Of a stretch of 64,000 nt of DNA, positions 16,983 to 25,562 are shown in pieces. Source of the stretch: Falsiroseomonas sp051860665 (GTDB lineage: Bacteria; Pseudomonadota; Alphaproteobacteria; Acetobacterales; Acetobacteraceae). Numbering within the stretch: position 1 is the stretch's first letter; the number at the start of each line of letters is the position of its first letter. The DNA is taken from contig NZ_JBHYDM010000002.1 of NCBI RefSeq assembly GCF_051860665.1, positions 248,001-312,000 of the forward strand. The letters run 5' to 3'. A program made the translations under genes and the position numbers. The notes under the pieces were generated by a model. It did not search any database, was not told the origin of the DNA, and saw nothing but the letters and a program-made list of their open reading frames with translations.

Positions 16983-17425
16983 CCGGCCTTGCCCGCCTGC
17001 GCCTGGCGCTGCTCGCCTCGCTTGCGCTCAACCTCTTCGCCGGGGGCTATCTGGCGGCGCAGGCCTGGCGCGGCGCGGCGCCGGCCGAGATTGCCGGCCT
17101 CGCGCTGGAGCTGAGCGAGCGCCCGCTGCGGCGGCTGATGGAGGCGCTGCCGGAGGCCGATGCGGCGCAGCTCCGCCAGGCCTTCGTGCCACGCCGCCAG
17201 GCCGTGCTGGCGCGCTTCATGGCGCAGCGGGAGGCGCTGATGGCGGTGCGCCGCGAATTGCTGCGGGAGGTGGTGGACCCTGCTTCGCTGGCTTCCACCC
17301 TCGCCGTGGTGCAGCAAGGGCGTGCGGATCTGGCCGTGGAACTGGCCGCCCTGGTGCAGGAGGTGGCGCCGCGCATGTCGCCGGAAGGGCGCCGCGTGCT
17401 GGCGGAATTCCGCCTGGCGCGCTGA
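16979..17425 (+). CDS. Periplasmic metal-sensor-like protein (CnrX/ZraP type)
   Basis: This 148-residue protein has an N-terminal membrane anchor (about 5-27, LALLASLALNLFAGGYLAAQ) followed by a helical periplasmic region with the pattern RRLMEALPEADAAQLRQAFVPRRQAVLARFMAQREALMAVR. This matches heavy-metal-resistance sensor proteins that fold as helical hairpins. Metal-ligating His or Cys residues are not obvious, so it may sense another envelope signal. It starts with GTG inside the preceding stop and completes the sigma / anti-sigma / sensor operon. Confidence 0.75.
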   Translation: MTGLARLRLALLASLALNLFAGGYLAAQAWRGAAPAEIAGLALELSERPLRRLMEALPEADAAQLRQAFVPRRQAVLARFMAQREALMAVRRELLREVVDPASLASTLAVVQQGRADLAVELAALVQEVAPRMSPEGRRVLAEFRLAR

Positions 17426-17518
17426 TGCGATTTGCGGATGGCGGTCATACGGGGCGATGATTCGCGCTGGGGATGCCGCCGGTCCATCTGGTGCATCGAC
17501 CCCAGGGGAGACAGCGCC

Positions 17519-18463
17519 ATGTCCAACTTCGCCGATCCGGCCAATCCGATGCCTGCCGGGATCGAGACCGTCATCCTGCCGCGCAGCCATGACATCGGTG
17601 GCTTCGAGGTGCGCCGCGCCCTGCCGGCCCGCGAGAGGCAGATGGTCGGCCCCTTCATCTTCTTCGACCAGATGGGGCCGGGCGAGTTCCTGACCGGCCA
17701 GGGCGTCGATGTCCGCCCGCATCCGCATATCGGCCTGTCCACCGTGACCTATCTGTTCGAGGGCGAGATCCTGCACCGGGACAGCCTGGGCACCGAATTG
17801 CCCATCGCGCCCGGCGACGTGAACTGGATGACGGCCGGGCAGGGCATCGTGCATTCCGAGCGCACCGCCGCACCCCGCCGCGTGGCGCCGCATCGCCTCT
17901 CCGGCATCCAGTCCTGGGTGGCGCTGCCGAAGTCGCATGAGGAGACGGCGCCGGCCTTCGTGCATCACGGCAGCGCCACGCTGCCGACGCTGGATGCGGA
18001 GGGGGTGAAGCTGCGCCTGGTGGCCGGGCAGGGCTGGGGCCTCGCCTCGCCGGTCGTGACGCCGAGCGAGCTGTTCTACGCGGACGCCGTGCTCGCCCCC
18101 GGCGCGCAGGTGCCGCTACCCGACCAGCAGGAGGAGCGCGGCGCCTATGTCTTCTCCGGCAGCGTCGAGGTGGCGGGCCAGATTTTTACGGCCGGCCGCA
18201 TGCTGGTCTTCCGCGCCGGGGACCGGATGTCGCTACGGGCGGGGCCGGAGGGGGCGCGGCTGCTGCTGCTGGGCGGCGCCAGCATGGATGGCCCGCGCTA
18301 CCTGTTCTGGAATTTCGTCAGCTCCTCCCGCGACCGGATCGAGCAGGCCAAGGCGGACTGGGCGCGCGACCGCTTCGGCATGCCCGTGCCGGGCGAGACC
18401 GAGTGGATCCCGCTGCCGGAGCGGAAGGTGGTCCGGGCCGGGGAGGGGTCGCCGACCAGCTGA
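17519..18463 (+). CDS. Pirin family protein
   Basis: This 314-residue bicupin protein has the pirin metal-binding pattern: RPHPHIGLSTVTYLFEGEILHRDSLG (His residues and a later Glu ligate iron), then GDVNWMTAGQGIVHSE. Bacterial pirins variously act as quercetin 2,3-dioxygenases or as regulators of central metabolism; the role here is not decided. The ATG at 17519 has a GGGGAG site upstream. It is convergent with the radical SAM gene, leaving only three bases between the stops. Confidence 0.9.
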   Translation: MSNFADPANPMPAGIETVILPRSHDIGGFEVRRALPARERQMVGPFIFFDQMGPGEFLTGQGVDVRPHPHIGLSTVTYLFEGEILHRDSLGTELPIAPGDVNWMTAGQGIVHSERTAAPRRVAPHRLSGIQSWVALPKSHEETAPAFVHHGSATLPTLDAEGVKLRLVAGQGWGLASPVVTPSELFYADAVLAPGAQVPLPDQQEERGAYVFSGSVEVAGQIFTAGRMLVFRAGDRMSLRAGPEGARLLLLGGASMDGPRYLFWNFVSSSRDRIEQAKADWARDRFGMPVPGETEWIPLPERKVVRAGEGSPTS

Positions 18464-18466
18464 GGC

Positions 18467-20155
18467 TCAGGCCACGACCGTCTGCGGGTCGCCGTAGCAG
18501 AGCCGGCAGCTTTCACGCTCCGCATGGCGTCCCGCGGCGAAGAGCTCCAGCACCTCCCGCCGGGCGGGGGAGAGCAGCGTGTCGATCAGGCTGTCCCGCG
18601 CCAGGTTGCCGACCGGCTCGCGTCGTTCGAAATCCATGCAGCAGATCATCACCGTGCCGTCGCAATCGACGATCAGGCAGTCCGAGACCTGCTCCGGCCG
18701 GCAGCGGATCGGGCGGGCGCCGAGGCTGAGCCGGTCGAATCTGGTCCGGTCGCGGCTGCAGCGGCTGGCCAGCCCGTCGAAGGCCACGCCATTGGCGCCG
18801 CGTTCCATGAACCAGGCGCGGATCGCCGGCAACTCCGCCAGGTTCAGCCGGCTGACGGGGACGCTGACATAGACCTTGCCGGGGAAGTCCCGGAGGATGG
18901 CCTCGACCTTCGGCAGCACCCGCTCCAGCCGCAGCGGTGCCATCAGCTCGGTGTAGGTCTCCGGCACCAGGGACTCCAGGTGCACGGCGATCTGGGTGAC
19001 GCTGTCAAACAGCGCCCTGTGCCGCTGCGGGTTGTAGGCGGCGCCATTGGTATTGACCGAGACCAGCGCTTCCGGGAGCAGCGCCCGCACCAGCCGGGCG
19101 CGCTCGACGACCAGGGGATCGACCAGCCCATCGCCCCAGAGCCCGAGCGAGATCTGCCCGCGGATGGAGAAGTGGTGCTCCGCCATCTGCCGCAGGATGC
19201 CTTCGAAGAGCGGCATCGGCATGGGGTGGCGCGGCGCGTGGGCGGTTTCCGGCTTGTTGGTCGGGCAATGGATGCAGGAGGCGTTGCAGCTGCCGGTGGT
19301 GCCGAAGCAGACGAAATCGAAGGCCGCCGGCAGATCCTCGGCCCGCCGGCCGCGCTCGGCCGCGATCCGTCGGCGAATGCGGAGGTTCAACTCGGCGCGC
19401 AGCTCCCGCATTGCCGCCCAGGCGCGGGGATTGGCGTGCTGCCGCTTCAGGGTCGCCTCCAGCCGGGCAAAGGCGGGCTCGAGCGCGCCCTCATCGCGTT
19501 CCACCAGGGCCAGCACGGTCTCGGCCTGGGGCTGGTCGGGGCATAGGGCCAGCGCCTGCCGGCAGGCCGCCGCAGCGGCGCTGCGGGCACCCGTCTCATA
19601 GAGACGATCCGCCAACCCGGCGAGCACCACCGCATCCGCCGGCACCTCGGCCGCCGCGGCCAGGTAGTGCGCCGCGGCCTCGGTCCGGTCGCCGCGGGTG
19701 AGGGCGGCTTCGGCCGCCTGCCAGGCTTCGCTGAATTCCAGGCAGGCCAGATCCGCGATCGCGGCCGAGAGGCGCGGATCCGTGCCGCAGCGGGCGAGGG
19801 CCGCGCGCAGCAGTGCCAGGCCCTGGCGACGGTCGCCATGCCGGCCGAGCAGATGGCCGAAATGCAGCGCCGCATCGGCGCTTTCAGGGGCGAGTTCCCA
19901 GGCCGCGCGATAGGCCGCCAGCGCGCCGGCGTGATCGCCCATCTCCTTCAATGCATGGCCCTGCTGGACCTGGATGGGCGCGCGCCGGGGGTCGAGTGCC
20001 AGCGCCGCCGCATAGGCCGTGGCCGCCCCGGGCCAGTCCCGCCGGTCCCGGGCCTGGTTTCCGGTGCGGATCAGCCTGGCGATGCGCCGCTGGCGCAAGT
20101 CCAGCTTGCGCCAGAGGCGCCGGACGCGCTCCTGCAGGCCTGAGCGGACTTCCAT
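18467..20155 (-). CDS. TPR-radical SAM/SPASM protein
   Basis: The 562-residue protein has an N-terminal tetratricopeptide-like helical array (about 15-250), then a radical SAM core with the 4Fe-4S motif CNASCIHC (Cys 290, 294, 297), and a C-terminal SPASM-like region with further cysteines (IRCRPEQVSDC, VMICCMDF, CRLCYGDP). Such enzymes often modify peptides, proteins or polysaccharide precursors; the substrate is unknown. No precursor peptide was found beside it. The ATG at 20155 has an AGGTGG site; a start at 20218 is possible but less likely. A striking palindrome lies about 150 bp upstream. Confidence 0.82.
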   Translation of the reverse strand: MEVRSGLQERVRRLWRKLDLRQRRIARLIRTGNQARDRRDWPGAATAYAAALALDPRRAPIQVQQGHALKEMGDHAGALAAYRAAWELAPESADAALHFGHLLGRHGDRRQGLALLRAALARCGTDPRLSAAIADLACLEFSEAWQAAEAALTRGDRTEAAAHYLAAAAEVPADAVVLAGLADRLYETGARSAAAAACRQALALCPDQPQAETVLALVERDEGALEPAFARLEATLKRQHANPRAWAAMRELRAELNLRIRRRIAAERGRRAEDLPAAFDFVCFGTTGSCNASCIHCPTNKPETAHAPRHPMPMPLFEGILRQMAEHHFSIRGQISLGLWGDGLVDPLVVERARLVRALLPEALVSVNTNGAAYNPQRHRALFDSVTQIAVHLESLVPETYTELMAPLRLERVLPKVEAILRDFPGKVYVSVPVSRLNLAELPAIRAWFMERGANGVAFDGLASRCSRDRTRFDRLSLGARPIRCRPEQVSDCLIVDCDGTVMICCMDFERREPVGNLARDSLIDTLLSPARREVLELFAAGRHAERESCRLCYGDPQTVVA

Positions 20156-20301
20156 CGACTTGGACCACCTGGATCGACTTTTGTCGAAATGAAAGCCCGG
20201 TGGATGCGCCTCAGGCAACGCCTATCTGAGGCGACCCGCAACGTTCACCCTCCGTTCGAGTGGTCTCTGCGGAACGGTGGCACGCATGCGCGGCGTCAGC
20301 C

Positions 20302-20338
20302 TGTAGTAGCGCTACGAAATCTATGTAGCGCTACTACA
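20302..20338. repeat. Perfect 14-bp inverted repeat with two internal palindromes
   Basis: Arms TGTAGTAGCGCTAC (20302-20315) and GTAGCGCTACTACA (20325-20338) are perfect reverse complements around a nine-base AT-rich loop. Each arm contains the 10-base palindrome GTAGCGCTAC, at 20306-20315 and 20325-20334, with centres 19 bp apart. It sits between the mazG stop and the radical SAM start. No T-run follows on either strand, so a tandem operator for a dimeric repressor fits better than an intrinsic terminator. Confidence 0.75.
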
Positions 20339-20342
20339 TCCA

Positions 20343-21140
20343 TTATCGATTCTCCGCCGCCTTCACCGCCTGCCACTCCGCTTCCATCGCGCCCAGCCCG
20401 GCATCCGCCGGCGCCAGGCCGCGCGCCGCCAGGCGGGCCTCCACCGCGCGGAAGCGGCGTTCGAACTTGGCATTGGCGCCGGCGAGGCAGGCCTCGGGGT
20501 CGAGGTCCAGCTTGCGGGCCAGGTTCACCATGACGAAGAACAGGTCGCCGAGCTCATCCGCCTGGCGCGCCTTGTCCATGGCAGGCAGCTCCGCCCGCAG
20601 CTCCGCCGCTTCCTCCTCCAGCTTGTCCAGCACCTGGCCGGCCTCCGCCCAGTCGAAGCCGACGCGGGCGGCGCGGCGGGAAATCTTCAGGGCGCGGGTG
20701 AGGGCAGGCAGGCCGGTCGGGATGCCGGCGAGCGTCCCGGTCTCGGCGCGGGCGGCGCGCTCGGCTTCCTTCTGCGCTTCCCAGGCCGCGACCTGCATCC
20801 CGGCGTCGCGGGCCGCGGCCTCGCCGAAGACATGAGGATGGCGCCGGATCATCTTGGCGGAAATGGCTTCCGCCACCTGGGCGAAGCCGAAATGCCCGGC
20901 CTCGGCGGCCATCTGGGCGTGGTAGACGACCTGGAACAGCAGGTCGCCCAGCTCATCCAGCAGCTGCGGAAAATCGGGGCCGCGGCCGATGGCATCGGCG
21001 ACCTCGTAGGCTTCCTCGATGGTGTAGGGCGCTATGGAGGCGAAATCCTGCACCCGGTCCCAGGGGCAGCCATCGGGTGCACGCAGCCGGGCCATGATCT
21101 CGAGCAGCCGCGTCAGGGCCGAGGCGGGGTCGGTGGACAT
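20343..21140 (-). CDS. mazG: Nucleoside triphosphate pyrophosphohydrolase MazG
   Basis: MazG hydrolyses NTPs and dNTPs to monophosphates and limits (p)ppGpp-linked toxicity and mutagenic nucleotides. The 265-residue protein has the expected two helical MazG repeats: CPWDRVQDFASIAPYTIEEAYEVADA with EELGDLL-type LLDELGDLLFQ, and later FDWAEAGQVLDKLEEEAAEL with DELGDLFFVMVN. The ATG at 21140 has a GGAGA site and starts at the family N-terminus; an upstream ATG at 21242 would extend into the candidate dif site and is unlikely. Confidence 0.95.
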   Translation of the reverse strand: MSTDPASALTRLLEIMARLRAPDGCPWDRVQDFASIAPYTIEEAYEVADAIGRGPDFPQLLDELGDLLFQVVYHAQMAAEAGHFGFAQVAEAISAKMIRRHPHVFGEAAARDAGMQVAAWEAQKEAERAARAETGTLAGIPTGLPALTRALKISRRAARVGFDWAEAGQVLDKLEEEAAELRAELPAMDKARQADELGDLFFVMVNLARKLDLDPEACLAGANAKFERRFRAVEARLAARGLAPADAGLGAMEAEWQAVKAAENR

Positions 21141-21210
21141 GGGCGGCGAATCTCCGGGGAAGGCGGCCGCATCCTGGCGCAGCCCCGGCAATCCCAAAAC
21201 CCTCCCGCCT

Positions 21211-21272
21211 CTTATCCCCATGTCGGCTTGTCGCATAATCAATATTATGGAAAGAAAAGCCCTGGGGATAAG
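21211..21272. other. dif: Candidate dif site (XerC/XerD) within a 62-bp symmetric element
   Basis: Positions 21228-21255 match the layout of bacterial dif sites: a XerC-type arm TTGTCGCATAA (21228-21238), a six-base spacer TCAATA (21239-21244) and a XerD-type arm TTATGGAAAGA (21245-21255). By my count it shares 18 of 28 positions with E. coli dif, including CGCATAAT and ATATTATG. Outer arms CTTATCCCCA (21211-21220) and TGGGGATAAG (21263-21272) form a perfect inverted repeat with exactly the same centre. The site is intergenic, and flanking genes run mainly towards it from both sides, as expected at the replication terminus. Confidence 0.72.
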
Positions 21273-21351
21273 CTGGGGAGAAGTTCAGATCCGGGATGAA
21301 GGCCGCTTGCCAGGCTGGACGTCCAAGGGACCGCTGGAACGGAGGGTGAAC

Positions 21352-22146
21352 TCAGCCCTCCGGAACCTCCAGCACCATCCCGTCATGCCCCGGCTCCACG
21401 CCCGCGGGCAGCGTCCGGCGCAGTTCCCCGAAATCCAGGTCGATGCCCATATGCGTCAGCACCGTCCGCCGCGGCCGCAGCCGCGCCACCCAGTCCAGCA
21501 CCTGCGCCACATGGGCATGGACCGGATGCGGCGTGCGCTGGAAGCAGCCGACCACCCAGGTATCCAGCCCTACCAGCCCGGCGAGCGTCTCCTCCGGCAT
21601 CGCCACCACATCCGTGGAATAGGCAAAGCGGCCGATGCGGAAGCCCAGCGTCTCCATCACCTTGTGGTCCTGGCGGAAGACCTGCACCGCCATCCCGGCC
21701 ATCTGAACCGCCTCGCCAGGGACGATGCGCCGCGGCGTCAGCGCGGGCCGGTAGAAGCCGGGCGGCGTCGGCGGGCGGAAGGCATAGTCGAAGCGCTGGG
21801 CGAGCAGCTCCAGGGTCTCGGCGCTGCCGAAGGCCTCCAGCGCGCTGCCGGTCAGCCGGTTGACGCTGCGCAGGTCATCGATGCCCAGCACATGGTCGGC
21901 ATGCGCATGGGTGAAGGCCACCGCATCGATCGTTGCGATCCCGCAGGACAGGAACTGATGGCGGAGATCCGGCCCGGCATCGATCAGCAGCCGGCTGCCG
22001 GCCGCATCCTCCACCACGGCGGAGGTCCGGCTGCGCCGGTTGCGCGGCTCCGCAGGGTCGCAGACGCCCCAGGCGCCGCGCCCCTCCGCGCCGCCGATCT
22101 GCGGCACCCCGGCGGAGCCGCCGCAGCCCAGCAGCGTCACCCGCAT
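21352..22146 (-). CDS. MBL-fold metallohydrolase (PhnP-like)
   Basis: This 264-residue metallo-beta-lactamase-fold hydrolase has the zinc motif FTHAHADHVLGIDDLR, an N-terminal LLGCGGSAGVPQIGG and a C-terminal LTHMG segment. It resembles PhnP and other cyclic phosphodiesterases. Members encoded next to tatD and metG are common in alphaproteobacteria, but their substrate is not established. It starts one base after the tatD stop, and the run tmk-holB-metG-tatD-MBL is clearly an operon. Confidence 0.9.
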   Translation of the reverse strand: MRVTLLGCGGSAGVPQIGGAEGRGAWGVCDPAEPRNRRSRTSAVVEDAAGSRLLIDAGPDLRHQFLSCGIATIDAVAFTHAHADHVLGIDDLRSVNRLTGSALEAFGSAETLELLAQRFDYAFRPPTPPGFYRPALTPRRIVPGEAVQMAGMAVQVFRQDHKVMETLGFRIGRFAYSTDVVAMPEETLAGLVGLDTWVVGCFQRTPHPVHAHVAQVLDWVARLRPRRTVLTHMGIDLDFGELRRTLPAGVEPGHDGMVLEVPEG

Positions 22147-22923
22147 CTAGATCGCCCGGTTGAACAGGCGACGAAAATTCCCGGTGGTGAGCTCGGCCAG
22201 CGCCGCCATGCCGAGGCCCCTCACCTCCGCCAGCCTGGCCGCCGTATGCACCACATAGGCCGGCTCGCAGCGCTTGCCGCGCAGCGGCACGGGGGCGAGG
22301 TAGGGGCTGTCCGTCTCCACCAGCAGGCGGTCCGCCGGCGTCTCGGCGGCCACGGCGCGGATGGCATCGGACTTCGGGAAGGTCAGCATGCCGCTGAAGG
22401 AGATATAGCCGCCCAGCCGCACCGCGGTGCGCGCCAGCTCGGCGCCGGAGGAGAAGCAGTGCAGCAGGAAGGGGAATTTGCCCGCCGCATCCTCCTCCTC
22501 CAGGATCGCGGCGATATCCGCATCCGCGTCCCGCGCATGGATCACCAGCGGCAGGCCGGATTGCCGGGCGGCGGCGATGTGGCGGCGGAAGCCCGCCTGC
22601 TGCACCTCCCGCGGCGCCTTGTCGTAGAAATAATCGAGCCCGCTTTCGCCGAGGCCGACCACCCGCGGATGATCCGCCTCCGCCAGGATCTGTGCCACCT
22701 CCGGCACCGGCGCCTCGCCGGCATTCTGGGGGTGGACGCCGACGGTGCAGAAGACGCCCTCGTACCTGTCCGCGATGGCCCGCACGGTGGCCGCCTGTTC
22801 GCCGAGCCGGGTGCCGATGGAAACCATCACCCCCACGCCCGCCGCCTTGGCGCGGGCCACCACATCTTCCTGCTCCTGCCCCGCGAAGTGGTCCAGGTGG
22901 CAGTGGCTGTCGACGATCAGCAT
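22147..22923 (-). CDS. tatD: TatD family metal-dependent hydrolase
   Basis: This TIM-barrel metalloenzyme of 258 residues is assigned 3'-5' nuclease activity in DNA repair and RNA turnover. The metal ligands are visible in order: DSHCHLDHF, GLGESGLDYF, VIHARDADAD, LLHCFSSGAE and VETDSPYLAP. It lies two bases from metG and directly before the MBL hydrolase, a conserved order in this class. Confidence 0.94.
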   Translation of the reverse strand: MLIVDSHCHLDHFAGQEQEDVVARAKAAGVGVMVSIGTRLGEQAATVRAIADRYEGVFCTVGVHPQNAGEAPVPEVAQILAEADHPRVVGLGESGLDYFYDKAPREVQQAGFRRHIAAARQSGLPLVIHARDADADIAAILEEEDAAGKFPFLLHCFSSGAELARTAVRLGGYISFSGMLTFPKSDAIRAVAAETPADRLLVETDSPYLAPVPLRGKRCEPAYVVHTAARLAEVRGLGMAALAELTTGNFRRLFNRAI

Positions 22924-22925
22924 GG

Positions 22926-24455
22926 TCAGGCGGCAGCCTCGATCTTTCGGAACAGCGGCTCCGGCGGCGGCAAGGCGAGGCCGGCGGGCAGCGGGGTGGC
23001 GAGGGCATCCAGCCCCCTCGCCGCCTCCGGCACGCCGAGCTGGTCCAGCAGCTTCGCCATGGTCCCAGGCATGAAGGGCTGCAGCACGGTGGCGAAGGCG
23101 CGCAGCGCGTCATGCAGGTGGCGCAGCACGGCGAGGCCCCGCGCCGGGTCGGTCTTCTTCAGCGCCCAGGGGGCGGCGACGGTGATATAGCCATTGGCAT
23201 CGCGCACCGCGGCCATGATGACCTCCAGCGCCAGGTGGAATTCCTGGCGATCCAGATGCGCGCCGACCACGCCGGGCAGCGCCTCCACCTGGGCAGCGAG
23301 CGCGGCATCGGCCTCGGTCGGCGCGGTGGCCTCCGGCAACTGGGCCTCGGCATTGCGCTGGATCAGCGAGAGGGTGCGGTTGGCGAGGTTGCCCAGCGCA
23401 TTGGCCAGCTCGCCATTCAGCCGGTTGACCAGCGCGGTGCGGGAGAAATCGCCATCCTGGCCGAAGGGCACTTCCCGCAGCAGGAAGTAGCGCAGCGGGT
23501 CCAGGCCGAATTCCTCGACCAGCGCCACCGGGTCGATGACGTTCCCGAGGGACTTCGAGATCTTCTGCCCCTCATTGGTCCACCAGCCATGCGCGAAGAC
23601 GCGCTGCGGCGCCGGCAGGCCGGCCGCCAGCAGGAAGGCCGGCCAGTAGATGGCGTGGAACCGCAGGATGTCCTTGCCGACCACATGCAGCTCCGCCGGC
23701 CACAGCTTCCATGCCGGCGCGGCCTCGTCCGGATAGCCAAGCGCCGTGATGTAGTTGGTCAAGGCGTCGATCCAGACATACATCACATGGCTGTCGTCGC
23801 CGGGCACCTTCACCCCCCAGGTGAAGGAGGTGCGGGAGATGGAGAGGTCGGACAGGCCCGCCTTCACGAAGGCCACCACCTCGTTCCGCCGGCTGGCCGG
23901 CAGGATGAAGTCGGGATTGGCCTCGTAATAGTCGAGCAGACGCTCGGCCCAGTTCGACAGGCGGAAGAAGTAGGAGGGCTCCTTCACCCATTCCACCGGC
24001 GCGCCGGAGGGGGCGTATTTCTGGCCGTCCCGCTCCACCAGCTCGTCGGGGCCATAGAAGGCCTCGTCGCGCACCGCGTACCAGCCCTCATAGGCGCCGA
24101 GGTAGATTTCGCCGCGCTCGACCAGCTTCTCCCACAGCGCCTGGCAGGCGCGCTTGTGGCGCTCCTCGGTGGTGCGGATGAAGGCGTCGTTCGAGAAACC
24201 CATGGTGGCGGTCAGGTCGCGGAAGGACTGGCTGACCTTGTCCGTGAAAGCCTGCGGATCCATGCCGGCGTCCTGCGCGGCCTTTTCCACCTTCTGGCCG
24301 TGCTCGTCCGTGCCGGTCAGGAAGAAGACCTCGCGCCCCTGCAGCCGCCGCCAGCGCGCCAGCACATCGGCGGCCAGCGTCGAATAGGCGTGGCCGACAT
24401 GCGGCCTGTCGTTCACGTAGTAGATGGGCGTGGTGATGTAGGAGCCTTGGGTCAC
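22926..24455 (-). CDS. metG: Methionyl-tRNA synthetase
   Basis: This class I aminoacyl-tRNA synthetase charges tRNA-Met. The predicted 509-residue protein has the HIGH-type motif PHVGHAYS and the KMSKS-type motif KISKSLGNV, followed by the anticodon-binding helical domain. No C-terminal EMAP-type tRNA-binding extension is present, as is usual for the short alphaproteobacterial form. The GTG at 24455 is preferred: it has a GGAAG site and begins right at SYITTPIYYVND. An ATG at 24491, just after the holB stop, would add 12 residues. Confidence 0.96.
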   Translation of the reverse strand: MTQGSYITTPIYYVNDRPHVGHAYSTLAADVLARWRRLQGREVFFLTGTDEHGQKVEKAAQDAGMDPQAFTDKVSQSFRDLTATMGFSNDAFIRTTEERHKRACQALWEKLVERGEIYLGAYEGWYAVRDEAFYGPDELVERDGQKYAPSGAPVEWVKEPSYFFRLSNWAERLLDYYEANPDFILPASRRNEVVAFVKAGLSDLSISRTSFTWGVKVPGDDSHVMYVWIDALTNYITALGYPDEAAPAWKLWPAELHVVGKDILRFHAIYWPAFLLAAGLPAPQRVFAHGWWTNEGQKISKSLGNVIDPVALVEEFGLDPLRYFLLREVPFGQDGDFSRTALVNRLNGELANALGNLANRTLSLIQRNAEAQLPEATAPTEADAALAAQVEALPGVVGAHLDRQEFHLALEVIMAAVRDANGYITVAAPWALKKTDPARGLAVLRHLHDALRAFATVLQPFMPGTMAKLLDQLGVPEAARGLDALATPLPAGLALPPPEPLFRKIEAAA

Positions 24456-24494
24456 AGCATTCGCTTCCGGTTTTCGCCCATCAGCGCCCATCCA

Positions 24495-25562
24495 TCAGCG
24501 ACGGGACGGCGAGAGCCAGAGTAGCGCCGTCAGCACCGCCTGCTTGCGGTCCAGGCTGAGCACATCCGTCTCGGCTGCGAGCCGTCCCAGGCTATCCCAC
24601 AGGGTCGACCACTCGGCAAGCGGACGCGCCCCGAGCCAGGCCGGCGCGCTCTCACCACGCGCCGCCTGCCGCACGGCCGAGGAGATCGCGCGCCGCAGCA
24701 GCGCCACAAATGTCGAGAAACCGCTGCCGTCGCGCTTGGCGGCCACCGCCTCCGCGATCCTGTGCCAATGCCGCCGCTCACCCAGTTCGGACAGCGCCTG
24801 GTCCACCAGCGCCTGCAGCGCGAGCCCCTCGCCTTCCGCCAGCGCCACGGCCTGCCCTGCCGAGCCTTCCGCGATCCGGCCCAGCGTAGCGCGTTCGGTC
24901 GCGTTCAGCTCCGGCAGCAGGCGCATCAGCAGCGGGTCCAGCGCGGCGGCATCGAGTGGTGACAGATCCAGGCGGCGGACGCGGCTGCGGATGGTGGGCA
25001 GCAGGCGGTCCGGCGCCGCCGTGGTCAGCACCAGCACGGCACGCGGCGGCGGTTCCTCCAGCGTCTTCAGCAGGGCATTGGCGGCCTCGGGGCGCAGCAG
25101 CTCCGCGCCATCCACCAGCACGAAGCGCCAGCCGCCCTCGGCGGGCGTCATGGCCAGGAAGCGGATGGCATCCCGCACATCCTCCACCCGGATCACAAGC
25201 TTCACGCCGCCCTTCTCGCCCGTATTCGGCCGCAGCGCCCGCAGGTCGGCATGCGCGCCGGCGGCGATGCGGCGGAAGGTGGTGTGCTGGGAGTCGAGGT
25301 GCAGCGGCGTGCCGCCCAGGGGCAGGCTGCCCTCCGCGCCGCCGGCCAGCAGCCAGCGGCCGAAGCGGTAGCCGAGGGTTGCCTTGCCGATGCCGGGCGG
25401 CCCCGCCAGCATCCAGGCATGCGGCAGCCGGCCGGAGAGCGCCGCGCGCTGCAGCGTCTCGGCCTGTGCCACATGGCCGAACAGCTCCGGCATGGCGCGC
25501 ACCGCCTGGTCCGGATCCTCGGCAAAGACCTGTTCCTTGGGCGCCCGGGGTGCGCGGCTCAT
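24495..25562 (-). CDS. holB: DNA polymerase III delta-prime subunit
   Basis: Delta-prime is part of the clamp-loader complex. The 355-residue AAA+ protein has a P-loop-like GPPGIGKATLGYRF segment and the sensor-like region DGAELLRPEAANALLKTLEEPPP typical of delta-prime. The four-cysteine zinc module found in many clamp-loader subunits is not evident. Its start overlaps the tmk stop by four bases, and metG follows. Confidence 0.93.
   Translation of the reverse strand: MSRAPRAPKEQVFAEDPDQAVRAMPELFGHVAQAETLQRAALSGRLPHAWMLAGPPGIGKATLGYRFGRWLLAGGAEGSLPLGGTPLHLDSQHTTFRRIAAGAHADLRALRPNTGEKGGVKLVIRVEDVRDAIRFLAMTPAEGGWRFVLVDGAELLRPEAANALLKTLEEPPPRAVLVLTTAAPDRLLPTIRSRVRRLDLSPLDAAALDPLLMRLLPELNATERATLGRIAEGSAGQAVALAEGEGLALQALVDQALSELGERRHWHRIAEAVAAKRDGSGFSTFVALLRRAISSAVRQAARGESAPAWLGARPLAEWSTLWDSLGRLAAETDVLSLDRKQAVLTALLWLSPSRR

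Noticed and set aside
21211..21272. Two DnaA-box-like 9-mers (TTATCCCCA and its complement) suggesting an origin
   Set aside because: Both deviate from the TTATNCACA consensus at a key position, only two are present, and no dnaA, hemE or other origin-linked gene is near. The inner sequence fits dif far better.
21034..23190. 718-codon + strand open frame covering the candidate dif region
   Set aside because: It overlaps mazG, MBL hydrolase and tatD in antisense and has low-complexity Arg/Gln-rich sequence.
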